Of a stretch of DNA of 64,000 nucleotides, positions 1 through 9,383 are shown one piece after another. The notes below the pieces were generated by a model. It was given only the letters and a program-made list of their open reading frames with translations. It did not search any database and had not been told where the DNA came from. Source of the stretch: Brevibacillus parabrevis (GTDB lineage: Bacteria > Bacillota > Bacilli > Brevibacillales > Brevibacillaceae); NCBI RefSeq assembly GCF_003710905.1, contig NZ_RHHV01000003.1, forward strand, positions 62,001-126,000, given 5' to 3'. A program made the translations under genes and the position numbers. Each line of letters starts with the position of its first letter. Positions within the stretch are counted from its first letter, which is position 1.

Positions 1-175
1 GGTTGATATCCATGAGGACGATGTCAGCGCCTGCGTTCAAAAACCGCTCCACAGCTTCTGCTTTGGTCCCTGCCTCGCCGACCACGGCCAGACCCGGCTC
101 TTTGTTCAAGTAATCGATCAGACCTTTTCGCCAGACGGGATCATCTTCTACGAGAAATACTTTGATGGCTTCCAT
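1..175 (-). CDS. Response regulator, N-terminal part (cut by window edge)
   Basis: Only the first 58 codons are present. They form the start of a receiver domain: the acidic pair E10-D11-D12 that binds magnesium and the phospho-acceptor D56 in the sequence LMDIN are visible. The start at 175 follows a GGGGG-containing ribosome binding site. It lies 25 bases downstream of a sensor kinase on the same strand, so the two should form a two-component system. The output domain lies outside the window, so its family and targets cannot be named. Confidence 0.85.
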   Translation of the reverse strand, partial: MEAIKVFLVEDDPVWRKGLIDYLNKEPGLAVVGEAGTKAEAVERFLNAGADIVLMDIN

Positions 176-200
176 GCCGATAGCCCCCTTCCTGCTTTCA

Positions 201-1571
201 TCAATGTGTTATGACGCGTTTTTTCGGGAAGAACAGAAAGACGGTCGTGCCTTTTCCCTGCTCGCTGTATATTTCCAGCATTCCTTGATGTTTTTGCATG
301 ACATTGTAGCAATAAGACAGGCCAAGCCCGAAGTTTTGTCCGGTTCTTTTGGTAGAGAAAAACGGATCGAGGACATGCGGCAAATTTTCTTTGGAAATGC
401 CTGTTCCCGTATCCGCAACGGCGATGACGAGATGCCGATTGGACAAAAAGAGCTGCACATGGAGCTTTCCGCCCGAGCGCATCGCTTCGATCGCGTTCAT
501 GCACAGATTGGTCAACACTTCCCGCAGCTGCACGGCATCGCAGCGCAGACGAAGGCTCTCATCCAGCTCGGCTTCCACTTGAACCTGATATTTTTCCGTG
601 TACGGCTTCAAATTGTGGATGACTTGTGTGACGATTTCGCTCGGCGCAGTGGGGGACTCTTGCAGCTCCACGTCGCGCAGCTGGGTTTGGATGCGGTTCA
701 TCATGTCCAGCATGTGCTGGGACGATTGCAGGAGCACTACGGCATCTTCCTGTAAGCCTGGCTGGTTTGTTTCCTTTGCATACGTTTCGATGCGATCCGC
801 GTACAAGGAGATTTTTCCTGCTTCGTTTTTGATCGTATGATTAATGATTTGCGCACCGGATGTGAGAGCACGCAGCGTGCTGTCCAGGCGTCTTTTTTCT
901 ACGCGCAGCCGGACGCCGAGGAACCCGTATTTCAGGCTGATGGCGACAATCAGAATGAACTGGATGGCGACGACGAGCATGTTGTACCGCCAGGCTTCGT
1001 AATCGTTTTGGATGCGCATGACGTAAATAAAAATAAAGACGAAAAAGAGCGGGACGATAATCAGCACGTTGGTGAAAAAGCTGTTCTTTTTGACCAGCGG
1101 GTCTTTCTCGCTCCGGTACTGTACGATGAGCAGCGTGCACGAAACCAGAAAAAAAGGAATGACCCAGGCGACCATGATCCAGTAGTTGAAGGCCAAAACC
1201 GGGTGGATCGGCGTAATGGCAAGCATCGAGACCGGGAAGCAGAGCGCAGCAAACTGCGTGATGAGTTTGGTTCTGCGCGCAAGAAACTCCGCCGAATGCA
1301 CGGCGAACATGAGAAACGAATAAGGCAGTCCGACCTGACAAATAAAAGACGACAGGCGGCTGAGAAAAAGCAAGGTTTGTTCTGTACCAGGCGTCATGGT
1401 GAACATCTCCGCCCAAAGCGGCATGATCGTTTCATCGATGACCGCAGAGAGAAAGCCAGCCCCTCCGACAAATGCAGTGGCACAGGCCCAGCGGATCGAC
1501 GTCCGTTTCGGGTCGGTGAAAAGAGCCAGCAGGCCCAATGCCCACATGGTGAACAAGGTGAAAACCATCAT
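201..1571 (-). CDS. Membrane sensor histidine kinase
   Basis: A 456-residue kinase that should phosphorylate the response regulator just downstream. The first ~215 residues hold about six or seven hydrophobic segments with no large extracellular domain, so the signal is probably sensed in or at the membrane. The likely phospho-histidine is H245 in NHTIKNE, an unusual H-box. The ATPase domain shows the N-box (NLCMNAIEA, ~355-363), DTGTGIS (387-393) and GLGL (415-418). The start ATG at 1571 follows CAGGAGA; a TATAAT on the same strand at 1607-1612 is a possible -10 box. The signal and regulon are unknown. Confidence 0.88.
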   Translation of the reverse strand: MMVFTLFTMWALGLLALFTDPKRTSIRWACATAFVGGAGFLSAVIDETIMPLWAEMFTMTPGTEQTLLFLSRLSSFICQVGLPYSFLMFAVHSAEFLARRTKLITQFAALCFPVSMLAITPIHPVLAFNYWIMVAWVIPFFLVSCTLLIVQYRSEKDPLVKKNSFFTNVLIIVPLFFVFIFIYVMRIQNDYEAWRYNMLVVAIQFILIVAISLKYGFLGVRLRVEKRRLDSTLRALTSGAQIINHTIKNEAGKISLYADRIETYAKETNQPGLQEDAVVLLQSSQHMLDMMNRIQTQLRDVELQESPTAPSEIVTQVIHNLKPYTEKYQVQVEAELDESLRLRCDAVQLREVLTNLCMNAIEAMRSGGKLHVQLFLSNRHLVIAVADTGTGISKENLPHVLDPFFSTKRTGQNFGLGLSYCYNVMQKHQGMLEIYSEQGKGTTVFLFFPKKRVITH

Positions 1572-1829
1572 GGCAATCTTGATCTCCTGTCAGTCATGAT
1601 AAAACCATTATATCGTACCTGCGGAGAATGAAACGAAAATTAATCAACTGTCCATGAAAAGCGAACAGAGACGATCTGCCGGGAAGAGTGAAAAAATTGT
1701 GACAGATATGGGTATTTTGAACTATATGCTCTGTTCCTGATTCCAAAAATCGCCTATGATGGTATTCATGCAGATAGTCATACAGAACTCATTTTTATTG
1801 ATCATGAGACGCGGAGGAGAAGCAGACGA

Positions 1830-3587
1830 ATGATGTCATTTATGAAAAAGCATCTGATTGTTCGTATTTTGTGTGTCATCATCTCCGTCTTGGTTCTGGT
1901 CGCTGCGGGAAACATTGCCACGCAGATTGTGCAGACGAGAGATGCGGTTGAAGAAGGAATCAACAATTACAACATGCGCATTGCAGAAAGCTATGCTGCT
2001 CAAATGAAGCCGGAGCAGTATGCTGATTTTCTGAAGCAGCCGAAGGAAACGGACCTGTACTGGGAGCTTAGACAGGAGCTGGATGTGTTCCGCACACAAA
2101 TCGGAGCGATTTACGTCTACTTCGTGCGATTTGATGAGAATCAAGTGCCGAAAATTATGATTGATGGACGTCCGCCCAACGATCCGGCTGCTTCTCCGAT
2201 TGATGAAGTGACAGATATGCCCCCAGATGCTGTGAAGGCGATTATGGCGGGGAACAAGGCAAGCTCGCCCATTATCGAAAATCCGGAGTACGGGACTTAC
2301 ATATCGGCGTATGTTCCTGTCAAAGACAAAAGCGGTGCAGTGCTCGGGGCGTTGGGGATTGATACCGATGTAAAGGTGTACGAGCAGTTGGCGACCAACG
2401 TGCTGTGGAAAAGCGTTCCGATCTACATCCTGATGCTCGTTGTCATGTTCGCGGCTGTGCTCGCGATTGTCTGGTTTGTCCAGCGGGCATTGCGTCCGTT
2501 GCATGTCGTCAAGGAGAGCGCGGAGAAGCTGGCTGAGGGCGATCTGGCGGCAGCCGGAGTCATTTTGCGTTCCTCTCCGGTAAAGTCCGTGGATGAAATC
2601 GGCACCGTCTATCAGTCTATGCTGACGATGTCCGAACATCTGCACAGCCGGGTTCGCGGACTGGTAGTGAATATGGACAAGACGTCCGATCATTTGGTCC
2701 TCTCATCGAAAGAACTGGCAGTGAGTGCCGATGAGATGCTGGAGATGGGAGAGAGCATGAATGACAGCGTCAAAGTCATTTACGACGGAGCGCACGCGCA
2801 AAAGAAAAGCGCGGACGACAGTGCGAATGCGATTGAAGAGATTGCACTTGGCATAGCGCGGATCGCTGAATCTTCCGCTACGGTGTCCGATGCTTCCATT
2901 CACGCTTTGGAAATCGCCCAATCCGGTGACGCGGCAATGAAACGGATGAGCCAGCAGATGCAAGACATTTCGCTTTCGGCTGAGCAGACTTATGAGATCG
3001 CCAAAAAATTGAAAGCGTATTCGCAGGAAATCGAGCATGTGCTAGGCACGATCCAAGGCTTCACGGAGCAGACGAAAATTCTCGCGCTGAACGCCTCGAT
3101 TGAAGCGGCGAGAGCGGGCGAACACGGACTCGGCTTTACGATTGTGGCGCAGGAGGTAGGCAAGCTGGCGAATGCCTCGGCCGCTTCTGTCCAGCAAATC
3201 ACTGCTTTGTTGGGCAACATCGGAAAAGATTCGGAGAAAATCAGTGTCGAGATGGAGACGGTCACGACAGAGATCAAAGAGGGCGTAGAGTTGTCGACTG
3301 AAGCAGAGCGATCGTTTTTGCATGCGGTCAAGGCGTTCATGCTGGTCAGTGAGCAGGTGCAGGAAGTATCCGTCACGACAGAGCAGCTGTCTGCCGGGTC
3401 TGAGGAAGTAGCGGCTACGGTCAACAGCATTGCGCACATCGCTTCCGGTGTGAGCGAGCAGACGGAACAGATTCGGACGATGACGAACAGGCAGCTGGAG
3501 ATGATGAAGCAAGTGTACGATGCTTCTGCTGTCCTGAATGCCAACACGCTGGACATGAGAAAAGCGATTCAGCAAGTCAATGTATAG
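1830..3587 (+). CDS. Methyl-accepting chemotaxis protein
   Basis: A 585-residue transmembrane chemoreceptor. Segment ~8-28 is the first membrane helix, ~29-190 an extracellular Cache-like sensor domain, ~193-215 the second helix and ~216-270 a HAMP domain; the rest is the coiled-coil signalling domain that docks CheA/CheW. The hairpin-tip motif ([16 protein letters not shown], ~415-430) is clear, but it continues GLGF rather than the usual GRGF. The ATG follows GGAGGAGAAG. It is divergent from the upstream kinase and ends at a strong terminator. The ligand is not predictable. Confidence 0.93.
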   Translation: MMSFMKKHLIVRILCVIISVLVLVAAGNIATQIVQTRDAVEEGINNYNMRIAESYAAQMKPEQYADFLKQPKETDLYWELRQELDVFRTQIGAIYVYFVRFDENQVPKIMIDGRPPNDPAASPIDEVTDMPPDAVKAIMAGNKASSPIIENPEYGTYISAYVPVKDKSGAVLGALGIDTDVKVYEQLATNVLWKSVPIYILMLVVMFAAVLAIVWFVQRALRPLHVVKESAEKLAEGDLAAAGVILRSSPVKSVDEIGTVYQSMLTMSEHLHSRVRGLVVNMDKTSDHLVLSSKELAVSADEMLEMGESMNDSVKVIYDGAHAQKKSADDSANAIEEIALGIARIAESSATVSDASIHALEIAQSGDAAMKRMSQQMQDISLSAEQTYEIAKKLKAYSQEIEHVLGTIQGFTEQTKILALNASIEAARAGEHGLGFTIVAQEVGKLANASAASVQQITALLGNIGKDSEKISVEMETVTTEIKEGVELSTEAERSFLHAVKAFMLVSEQVQEVSVTTEQLSAGSEEVAATVNSIAHIASGVSEQTEQIRTMTNRQLEMMKQVYDASAVLNANTLDMRKAIQQVNV

Positions 3588-3596
3588 CGACTGTAC

Positions 3597-3634
3597 ACAG
3601 CCACCCTGTCTGTTTGGAAGGGTGGCTGTTTTTT
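3597..3634 (+). terminator. Rho-independent terminator after chemoreceptor
   Basis: An 11-bp perfect stem (ACAGCCACCCT at 3597-3607 with AGGGTGGCTGT at 3619-3629) is followed by a run of T. Confidence 0.93.
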
Positions 3635-3733
3635 CGTGATGAGGCATGTACATCCATCATATTCATGGGTAAGCAGGTTTTTCCAAAATATTGTTGAAAT
3701 GAAAACGGACAAGTTGTGAGGCAGGTGATCGCA

Positions 3734-6412
3734 ATGAAACGAGTGGATTTCATTTACCAGAAGCTGCTTGATTCAGGTCCTGATACAAAGCTCAGTGCAA
3801 GCGAGCTGGCTGAGCTGCTGGGTCTTAGCCGCGCCAACGTAAGCAGTGATTTGAACCGTTTGTGGAAGGAAGGCCGCATCGAAAAGGAGGAGGGGCGTCC
3901 TACCCTGTTTTATGTCAAACAGGCGAAGGATTCGCTCTACCTGGCGCAAACCGCATTGGACAGGCTGGCGAAGAAAAACAAAAGCCTGATTACGCGCATC
4001 GAGCAGGCCAAAGCGGCTGTGCTGTATCCGCCGCGCGGCATGCATTGTCTGATTCTCGGGGAGACGGGAGTGGGCAAGTCGTGGTTTGCGGGCATGATTC
4101 ACGAGTTTGCTGTGGATATCGGGCGTCTGGACAAGGGGGCGCCCTTCATCGTCTTTAACTGCGCTGACTACGCCAACAATCCGCAGCTTTTGATCAGTCA
4201 ATTGTTCGGAGTCAAAAAGGGCGCGTACACCGGAGCGGAAATGGATCGCAAAGGCTTGGTAGAGAAGGCGGACGGCGGCATTCTGTTTCTCGATGAGGTT
4301 CATCGGCTGCCAGCGGAAGGCCAGGAAATCTTTTTTACCTTCATGGACAAAGGGACATTTCGGCGGGTCGGCGAGACGGAAGTGGAACGTACGGCTCAGG
4401 TGCAAATCGTCATGGCGACGACCGAAAATCCGGAGTCGAGCTTGCTCAAGACGTTCATGCGCCGCATACCGATGGTGATCAAGCTCCCCTCATTGCTGGA
4501 GCGGGGGATGGAGGAGCGTCTCGGGCTCGTCATGGAAATTTTCCGTGAAGAAGCGTTTCGCTTGGGCCGGGAGATTCAAATATCAGCGAGCGTGTTGCAG
4601 GCGTTTCTTTGCTATCACTGCCCCAACAACATCGGACAACTGAAGACCGACATCCAGCTGACCTGCGCCAGCGCTTATGCCGAGTATATCTCCCTGAAAA
4701 AGCATGTTTTGCACATCTCCATTCAGGATGTGCCCCATCACGTCAAGCAGGGACTGCTCATGGCAAAAGACTACAGGCAGGAGCTGGACGAGCTGATTGG
4801 CACCGAGCACAAATGTTTTGTCGTGCAGCCCTCCGAGGAAAGCATCTGGTTTGGCGGCGAGCAGGAGGATGCTGCCAACAGCGTCTATGAAAAGATCGAG
4901 CAGAAAATATACGAGCTGCAAAATCAGGGCGTCAGCGAAGAAGAGCTGGAATTTGACATAGAAAACTACTTCACGACTTTTATCAAAGGGGTTCATCAGC
5001 GAATCAACAAAGGAGATATGGCACGTATCATTGATCCGATCATTATCCACCTGGTCGAAGACATCGTGCGCTATGCGGAAGCGAAGCTGGAGAAAATTTT
5101 GAGCCAAAAAGTAATCTTCGGTCTGGCGCTGCACATCCAGACGTCAAAGGAGCGATTGTCGCAAGGGAAGCAGATCGTCCATCCGCATATCAACAGCGTG
5201 CGGCTCAAGTACAAAAAAGAGTTCGCTGTAGCATTGGAATGCGTGCGGATGATCGAGGAAGCTTTGCTCATGGACTTGCCGATTGGCGAAGCGGGCTACC
5301 TCACCATGTTTTTCGTGCTGGATGACGAGAGCATGCAAGAGGAGCGGGAAACGGTGGGCGTGCTTGTCATTACACACGGCAGCGGAGGCGCGACAGCCAT
5401 GGTCGACGTGACCAATCGGTTGCTTGTCACCCAATACGCGCGGGCAATTGACTTGCCGCTGGAAGAAGACTCCATGCTTGTGCTGGAGCAGGCGATCAAG
5501 ACAGCGCGGGACATCGGTAGCGCATCCGGCCTGCTTTTGCTCGTCGATATGGGCTCGCTGCTCGGTTTTGGGGAAATGATCGAAAAGGAACTGGGAATCC
5601 CGGTAAAGGTAGTGCCGATGGTGAGCACCCCGCACGTCATCGAAGCGACGCGCAAGGCCATGCTCGGACATTCTTTGGAGGATGTGTACCGCGATGTCGT
5701 CAGCATATCGATGCTACATCGGGAGGAGCTGCCCAAGGAGCCGCCAGCCAAGCTGTCGCCAGCTTTGACGATTGTAGCAGCCTGCCTGTCGGGCGAGGGC
5801 AGCGCGCTATTTTTAAAACAACTGCTGGAATCGCGGCTGCGCTATGACGAAAAGCTGTTGGAATTTGTGCCGCTGCAACTGCTGGACAAAGCACAGGCCA
5901 AAAGTCGGCTGAAAAAAATCAAGGAAGAACGGACCGTTTTGTGCGTCGTGAGCAATTACATGCTCGATCGCGGCTTGCGCTGCTACAGCATGGATGATGT
6001 GATGAACGGCGAGGCGCTGTCCGATATCCAGCAGCTGATCGACCTGGAAGAAGCGTACGTGAAAATGAAACAATCGCTCAAAGAACATCTGAAAATGGTA
6101 AAAGGGCAGGACATTCTCGATGACGTCAGGACGTGTGTGACCCGCATGGAAGAAAGACTGGGCAACACGCTTACTTTTGATACGAGAATCGGAGCCTATT
6201 TGCACATTTGTTGTCTCGTCGATCGGCTGAAAGCAGGAGAGCATTCCATCGCGTATACAGACAAAGCCGTATTTTTAGCGGGCAATCGCACGCTGCACAA
6301 CCTGATCCGCCATGAGTTGCAGCCGTTGGCAGACAAATACGACGTGACTTTTAGTGAGGACGATGTCTGTTTCGTCATGAATTTCTTCATACACAATAAA
6401 ACACTGGTGTAG
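3734..6412 (+). CDS. LevR-type sigma-54-dependent PTS regulator
   Basis: An 892-residue activator of a PTS operon. In order: an N-terminal winged HTH (~5-55); an AAA+ sigma-54 interaction domain with Walker A GETGVGKS (~109), the sigma-54 contact loop as GAYTGA (~162) and Walker B GGILFLDEVHRL (~181); PRD1 (~412-490); an EIIA-mannose-like domain starting at ITHGSGG (~545); an EIIB-like segment with a CLSGEG loop (~680); and PRD2 (~775-885). In this family phosphorylation by PTS proteins sets activity. The ATG at 3734 is preferred over GTG 3716 because AGGTGA sits just before it. The downstream operon has a -24/-12 promoter, its expected target. Confidence 0.92.
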   Translation: MKRVDFIYQKLLDSGPDTKLSASELAELLGLSRANVSSDLNRLWKEGRIEKEEGRPTLFYVKQAKDSLYLAQTALDRLAKKNKSLITRIEQAKAAVLYPPRGMHCLILGETGVGKSWFAGMIHEFAVDIGRLDKGAPFIVFNCADYANNPQLLISQLFGVKKGAYTGAEMDRKGLVEKADGGILFLDEVHRLPAEGQEIFFTFMDKGTFRRVGETEVERTAQVQIVMATTENPESSLLKTFMRRIPMVIKLPSLLERGMEERLGLVMEIFREEAFRLGREIQISASVLQAFLCYHCPNNIGQLKTDIQLTCASAYAEYISLKKHVLHISIQDVPHHVKQGLLMAKDYRQELDELIGTEHKCFVVQPSEESIWFGGEQEDAANSVYEKIEQKIYELQNQGVSEEELEFDIENYFTTFIKGVHQRINKGDMARIIDPIIIHLVEDIVRYAEAKLEKILSQKVIFGLALHIQTSKERLSQGKQIVHPHINSVRLKYKKEFAVALECVRMIEEALLMDLPIGEAGYLTMFFVLDDESMQEERETVGVLVITHGSGGATAMVDVTNRLLVTQYARAIDLPLEEDSMLVLEQAIKTARDIGSASGLLLLVDMGSLLGFGEMIEKELGIPVKVVPMVSTPHVIEATRKAMLGHSLEDVYRDVVSISMLHREELPKEPPAKLSPALTIVAACLSGEGSALFLKQLLESRLRYDEKLLEFVPLQLLDKAQAKSRLKKIKEERTVLCVVSNYMLDRGLRCYSMDDVMNGEALSDIQQLIDLEEAYVKMKQSLKEHLKMVKGQDILDDVRTCVTRMEERLGNTLTFDTRIGAYLHICCLVDRLKAGEHSIAYTDKAVFLAGNRTLHNLIRHELQPLADKYDVTFSEDDVCFVMNFFIHNKTLV

Positions 6413-6429
6413 CTAGTGTTTTATTTTTT
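6397..6429 (+). terminator. Terminator overlapping the end of the levR-like gene
   Basis: TAAAACACT (6397-6405) pairs with AGTGTTTTA (6415-6423), followed by six T. The stem includes the stop codon of the regulator gene and separates it from the PTS operon. Confidence 0.85.
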
Positions 6430-6455
6430 GCCAAATTGTCCCTGTTTCCCAAACA

Positions 6456-6469
6456 CTATAGCGCTTTCA
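6456..6469 (-). promoter_or_regulatory. cre-like site (CcpA), upstream copy
   Basis: Read on the minus strand this is TGAAAGCGCTATAG, 12 of 14 to the cre consensus TGWAARCGYTWNCA. Its core is the inverse of the second site at 6535, so the pair could alternatively be an inverted-repeat activator site for the LevR-like protein. Confidence 0.5.
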
Positions 6470-6534
6470 TTCAAACACTTTTGGCGCAAGCTGACTTTGC
6501 GACTCTTAAAATGCGACAACGGTGCCCTTTTTGG

Positions 6535-6548
6535 TGAAAGCGCATACA
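6535..6548 (+). promoter_or_regulatory. cre-like site (CcpA) next to -24 box
   Basis: TGAAAGCGCATACA matches the cre consensus at 13 of 14 positions and ends 12 bases before the -24 element of the PTS promoter. Carbon catabolite repression of the operon is the natural inference. Confidence 0.6.
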
Positions 6549-6560
6549 AACAAGGTGTTT

Positions 6561-6576
6561 TGGCACGCGACTTGCT
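6561..6576 (+). promoter_or_regulatory. Sigma-54 (-24/-12) promoter of chitobiose/cellobiose PTS operon
   Basis: TGGCACGCGACTTGCT is a full match to the RpoN consensus TGGCACN5TTGCW. It lies 41 bases before the IIB start and directly downstream of the gene for a sigma-54 activator. Confidence 0.92.
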
Positions 6577-6616
6577 CTAGAAAAAGGACATAACCAACTG
6601 AGGGGAGGAAGTTATA

Positions 6617-6919
6617 TTGAATATCTTGCTATGCTGCGCAGCTGGGATGTCAACGAGCTTGCTGGTACAAAAAATGGAGCAGGCTGCACGGGAAAAAGGG
6701 CTGGAAGTGAAAATCTGGGCGGTATCAGCAGATGACGTAAAAAGTCATATTGACCAAGCCGAGGTACTCCTGCTGGGGCCTCAGGTGCGCTACAAGCTGG
6801 CGGAAATGAAAAAAGTAGGGGAAGAAAGAGGGATTCCAGTCGATGTAATCCGTACGGTTGACTACGGTTCTCTGAACGGGAAGAACGTGCTGGAATTTGC
6901 TCTTCGTCTAAAACAGTAG
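6617..6919 (+). CDS. PTS lactose/cellobiose-family IIB component
   Basis: A 100-residue cytoplasmic phosphocarrier of the cellobiose/chitobiose class. The phospho-accepting cysteine is C7 in the motif CAAGMSTS near the N-terminus. It takes phosphate from IIA and gives it to sugar bound in IIC. The TTG start follows GAGGGGAGGAAG. It is the first gene of an operon read from the sigma-54 promoter at 6561. The ChbG-like and GH4 genes downstream favour diacetylchitobiose or cellobiose as substrate; the sugar cannot be fixed from sequence alone. Confidence 0.93.
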   Translation: MNILLCCAAGMSTSLLVQKMEQAAREKGLEVKIWAVSADDVKSHIDQAEVLLLGPQVRYKLAEMKKVGEERGIPVDVIRTVDYGSLNGKNVLEFALRLKQ

Positions 6920-6931
6920 AGGGGGATGCGT

Positions 6932-8275
6932 ATGGCAGGGTTCAATTCTTTTCTGGAGGCCCGCGTGATGCCTGTGGCGGGCAGGATCGCGGAGCAGAAG
7001 CATTTGCAGGCAATTCGTGACGGGATCATTCTCACCATGCCTTTGCTGATTATCGGGTCTCTTTTTCTCATTATCGGCTTCATACCTATCCCTGGTTACA
7101 ACGAGTTCATGGTTGGGCTGTTTGGCGACTTGTGGCGAACCAAGCTTTTGTATCCGGTGAATGCCACGTTTGACATCATGGCGCTCATCGTCAGCTTCGG
7201 AGTAGCGTACCGATTGGCTGAAAAGTACAAGGTTGATCCGCTGTCGGCAGGTGCGATTTCTGTCGCTGCCTTCTTGCTCGCGACCCCGTACAAGACGATG
7301 TTTACCCCTGAGGGAGCTACAGCAGCCCAAGAGGTAGGCGGAGTAATCCCGGTCGCCTTGATGGGAAGCCAGGGGCTGTTCGTGGCGATGCTGTTGGCGG
7401 TGCTGTCCACCGAGATTTACCGCAAGATCATTCAAAAGAAAATCGTCCTGTCGATGCCCGATGGTGTGCCTCCCGCTGTCTCCCGCTCCTTTGTCGCTTT
7501 GATCCCTGCTTCGGCCGTGCTTCTGGTCGTCTGGCTCTTGCGCATCCTCATTGAAAACACTTCGTTTGAAAGCATCCACAACATCGTGAAAGATTTGCTG
7601 GTCGGCCCGCTGAGTGCATTGGGCAGCAGCTTGATTGGAGCGATTGTCTGCGTGTTGCTCGTCCATCTGCTCTGGGCGCTCGGTCTGCATGGAGCGGCGA
7701 TTGTCGGCGGAATCATGAGCCCGATCTGGCTCACTCTGATGGATCAAAACCGGGCGGCGTTCCAGGCGGACCCGAATGGAGATTTGCCGAACATCATCAC
7801 CACCCAATTTTTTGATCTATGGGTGTACGCGGGCGGCTCAGGTGCGACCTTAGCGCTCGTGGTGCTCATGCTGTTCCGTGCGCGCAGCGAGCAAATGAAA
7901 AACATTAGCCGACTTTCCATCGGCCCAGGCTTGTTCAACATCAATGAGCCTGTCACTTTCGGGATGCCGATCGTCATGAATCCGATTCTGATTATTCCGT
8001 TTATTCTTGCGCCCGTTGTGCTGGTCATTGTCAGCTATGTGGCGATGTCACTGGGCTGGGTAGCAAAGCCAAGCGGCGTGGCAGTTCCCTGGACGACTCC
8101 TGTCATTATTAGCGGCTATTTGGCTTCCGGCGGGAAAATATCGGGCAGCGTCCTCCAGCTTGTGAATTTCGTCATTGCGTTGGTGATTTACTATCCGTTC
8201 TTCCGCTTGTGGGATAAACAAAAGGTGAGCGAGGAGCAGGCGAATGCCGCTTCGAACCAAGCCATAAACTTGTAA
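6932..8275 (+). CDS. PTS lactose/cellobiose-family IIC permease
   Basis: A 447-residue integral membrane permease that binds and translocates the sugar during phosphorylation. It carries about ten hydrophobic segments and family features such as a GLHGAAIVGGIMSP stretch (~residue 250) and a FNINEPVTFGMPIVMNP stretch (~332-348) typical of cellobiose-class IIC. ATG 6932 is chosen over ATG 6926 because the AGAGGGGG ribosome site needs the longer spacing. It starts 12 bases after the IIB stop, so the two are surely co-transcribed. Confidence 0.94.
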   Translation: MAGFNSFLEARVMPVAGRIAEQKHLQAIRDGIILTMPLLIIGSLFLIIGFIPIPGYNEFMVGLFGDLWRTKLLYPVNATFDIMALIVSFGVAYRLAEKYKVDPLSAGAISVAAFLLATPYKTMFTPEGATAAQEVGGVIPVALMGSQGLFVAMLLAVLSTEIYRKIIQKKIVLSMPDGVPPAVSRSFVALIPASAVLLVVWLLRILIENTSFESIHNIVKDLLVGPLSALGSSLIGAIVCVLLVHLLWALGLHGAAIVGGIMSPIWLTLMDQNRAAFQADPNGDLPNIITTQFFDLWVYAGGSGATLALVVLMLFRARSEQMKNISRLSIGPGLFNINEPVTFGMPIVMNPILIIPFILAPVVLVIVSYVAMSLGWVAKPSGVAVPWTTPVIISGYLASGGKISGSVLQLVNFVIALVIYYPFFRLWDKQKVSEEQANAASNQAINL

Positions 8276-8297
8276 TTTACCAGAGGAGAGGCGCTTT

Positions 8298-9044
8298 ATG
8301 AAGCTGATTGTGAATGCGGACGATTTCGGTTATTCGAAAGGGGTGAATCTGGGGATCATCGAGGCGCACCGGGCGGGCGTCGTCACCTCTACAACGACCA
8401 TGGTGAACATGGGCGGTTTCGAACACGCGGTACAATTGGCCAGGGAAACGCCAACACTCGGGGTGGGCATCCATCTGGTGCTCACCTGTGGCGCTCCAGT
8501 CAGCCACGATGTACCATCCCTGACAGATGAGCATGGGCGGTTTCACCGTGGATACGACTATTTGGGCACGACGTCGCCGGAGGATGTAGAAAGGGAGCTG
8601 CGCAGCCAAATCGAAAAGTATTTGGCGACGGGACTTACCCCGACGCACATCGACAGTCATCATCACGTCCATGCTCATGCAGCGATTTTGCCGATCGTTT
8701 TGCGCCTGGCACAAGAATATCGGCTTCCGGTGCGCAATCCGTGGGGGTTTCAAGCAGGGAAAAGGGAGAAGCAGCCGGATGTGCTGACCACGGAAGGCTT
8801 TTCCCACCGCTTTTACGGAGAGGACCTGTCTGTTCAAACTTTCTTCGATATTGTCGAGGAGCTGGCGGACTGCTCTGTGGCCGAGATGATGACCCATCCC
8901 GCATATTTGGATGAAGCGATTTTGACAGGCAGTTCATACGCGCTGCCGCGTACACGGGAGCTGCAAATTTTAACGGCAAAAGAGATAAAAGAGTACGTGC
9001 AAACACGGCAGATACAGCTCGTGACATTTAAAGAACTCGGATAG
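8298..9044 (+). CDS. chbG: ChbG/YdjC-family carbohydrate deacetylase
   Basis: A 248-residue member of the YdjC family. E. coli ChbG removes one acetyl group from chitobiose-phosphate so that the phospho-glycosidase can act. The metal-binding NADDFG motif sits at residues 6-11 and the second metal site is HIDSHHHVH (~116-124). The start follows AGAGGAGAG. Its place between the IIC and IIA genes of a lactose/cellobiose-class PTS supports an N-acetylated disaccharide as the natural substrate. Other family members may act on other acetylated sugars. Confidence 0.88.
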   Translation: MKLIVNADDFGYSKGVNLGIIEAHRAGVVTSTTTMVNMGGFEHAVQLARETPTLGVGIHLVLTCGAPVSHDVPSLTDEHGRFHRGYDYLGTTSPEDVERELRSQIEKYLATGLTPTHIDSHHHVHAHAAILPIVLRLAQEYRLPVRNPWGFQAGKREKQPDVLTTEGFSHRFYGEDLSVQTFFDIVEELADCSVAEMMTHPAYLDEAILTGSSYALPRTRELQILTAKEIKEYVQTRQIQLVTFKELG

Positions 9045-9056
9045 GTGGAGATCTAT

Positions 9057-9383
9057 TTGGACCATACAGACGTTATTTTTCAGCTGATTTTACACGGAGG
9101 GAACGCGAGAAGCCTGGCGATGGAAGCAATCGCACTGGCGAAAAACAAAGACATGGCGGGCGCACAAGATGCGCTGAAACGAGCTGGCGAAGAGCTGAGC
9201 CGGGCCCATCACCACCAAACGACTTTTATCCAAAAGGAGATTGCGGGTGAGAAACCGGAGATCAGCATGCTGTTGATCCATGCGCAGGATCATTTGATGA
9301 ATGCGATGACGATCAAGGATTTGGCCAGCGAGTTTGTCGAGCTGTACAGCCATGTCCACGCGGCAAAGGAGGCGGGAGTGTGA
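9057..9383 (+). CDS. PTS lactose/cellobiose-family IIA component
   Basis: A 108-residue all-helical phosphocarrier that takes phosphate from HPr. The HAQDH motif contains the likely phospho-histidine (H75) and the metal-binding aspartate. The TTG at 9057 is preferred to GTG 9045 because AGGTGGAG lies just upstream and the family usually begins a few residues before the IFQLILHGGNARSLAMEA segment. Its stop codon overlaps the GTG start of the next gene, which suggests translational coupling. Confidence 0.9.
   Translation: MDHTDVIFQLILHGGNARSLAMEAIALAKNKDMAGAQDALKRAGEELSRAHHHQTTFIQKEIAGEKPEISMLLIHAQDHLMNAMTIKDLASEFVELYSHVHAAKEAGV

Noticed and set aside
1572-1829. Possible riboswitch in the gap upstream of the first chemoreceptor
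   Set aside because: No GEMM or other known aptamer blocks and no terminator were found. It most likely holds the divergent promoters only.
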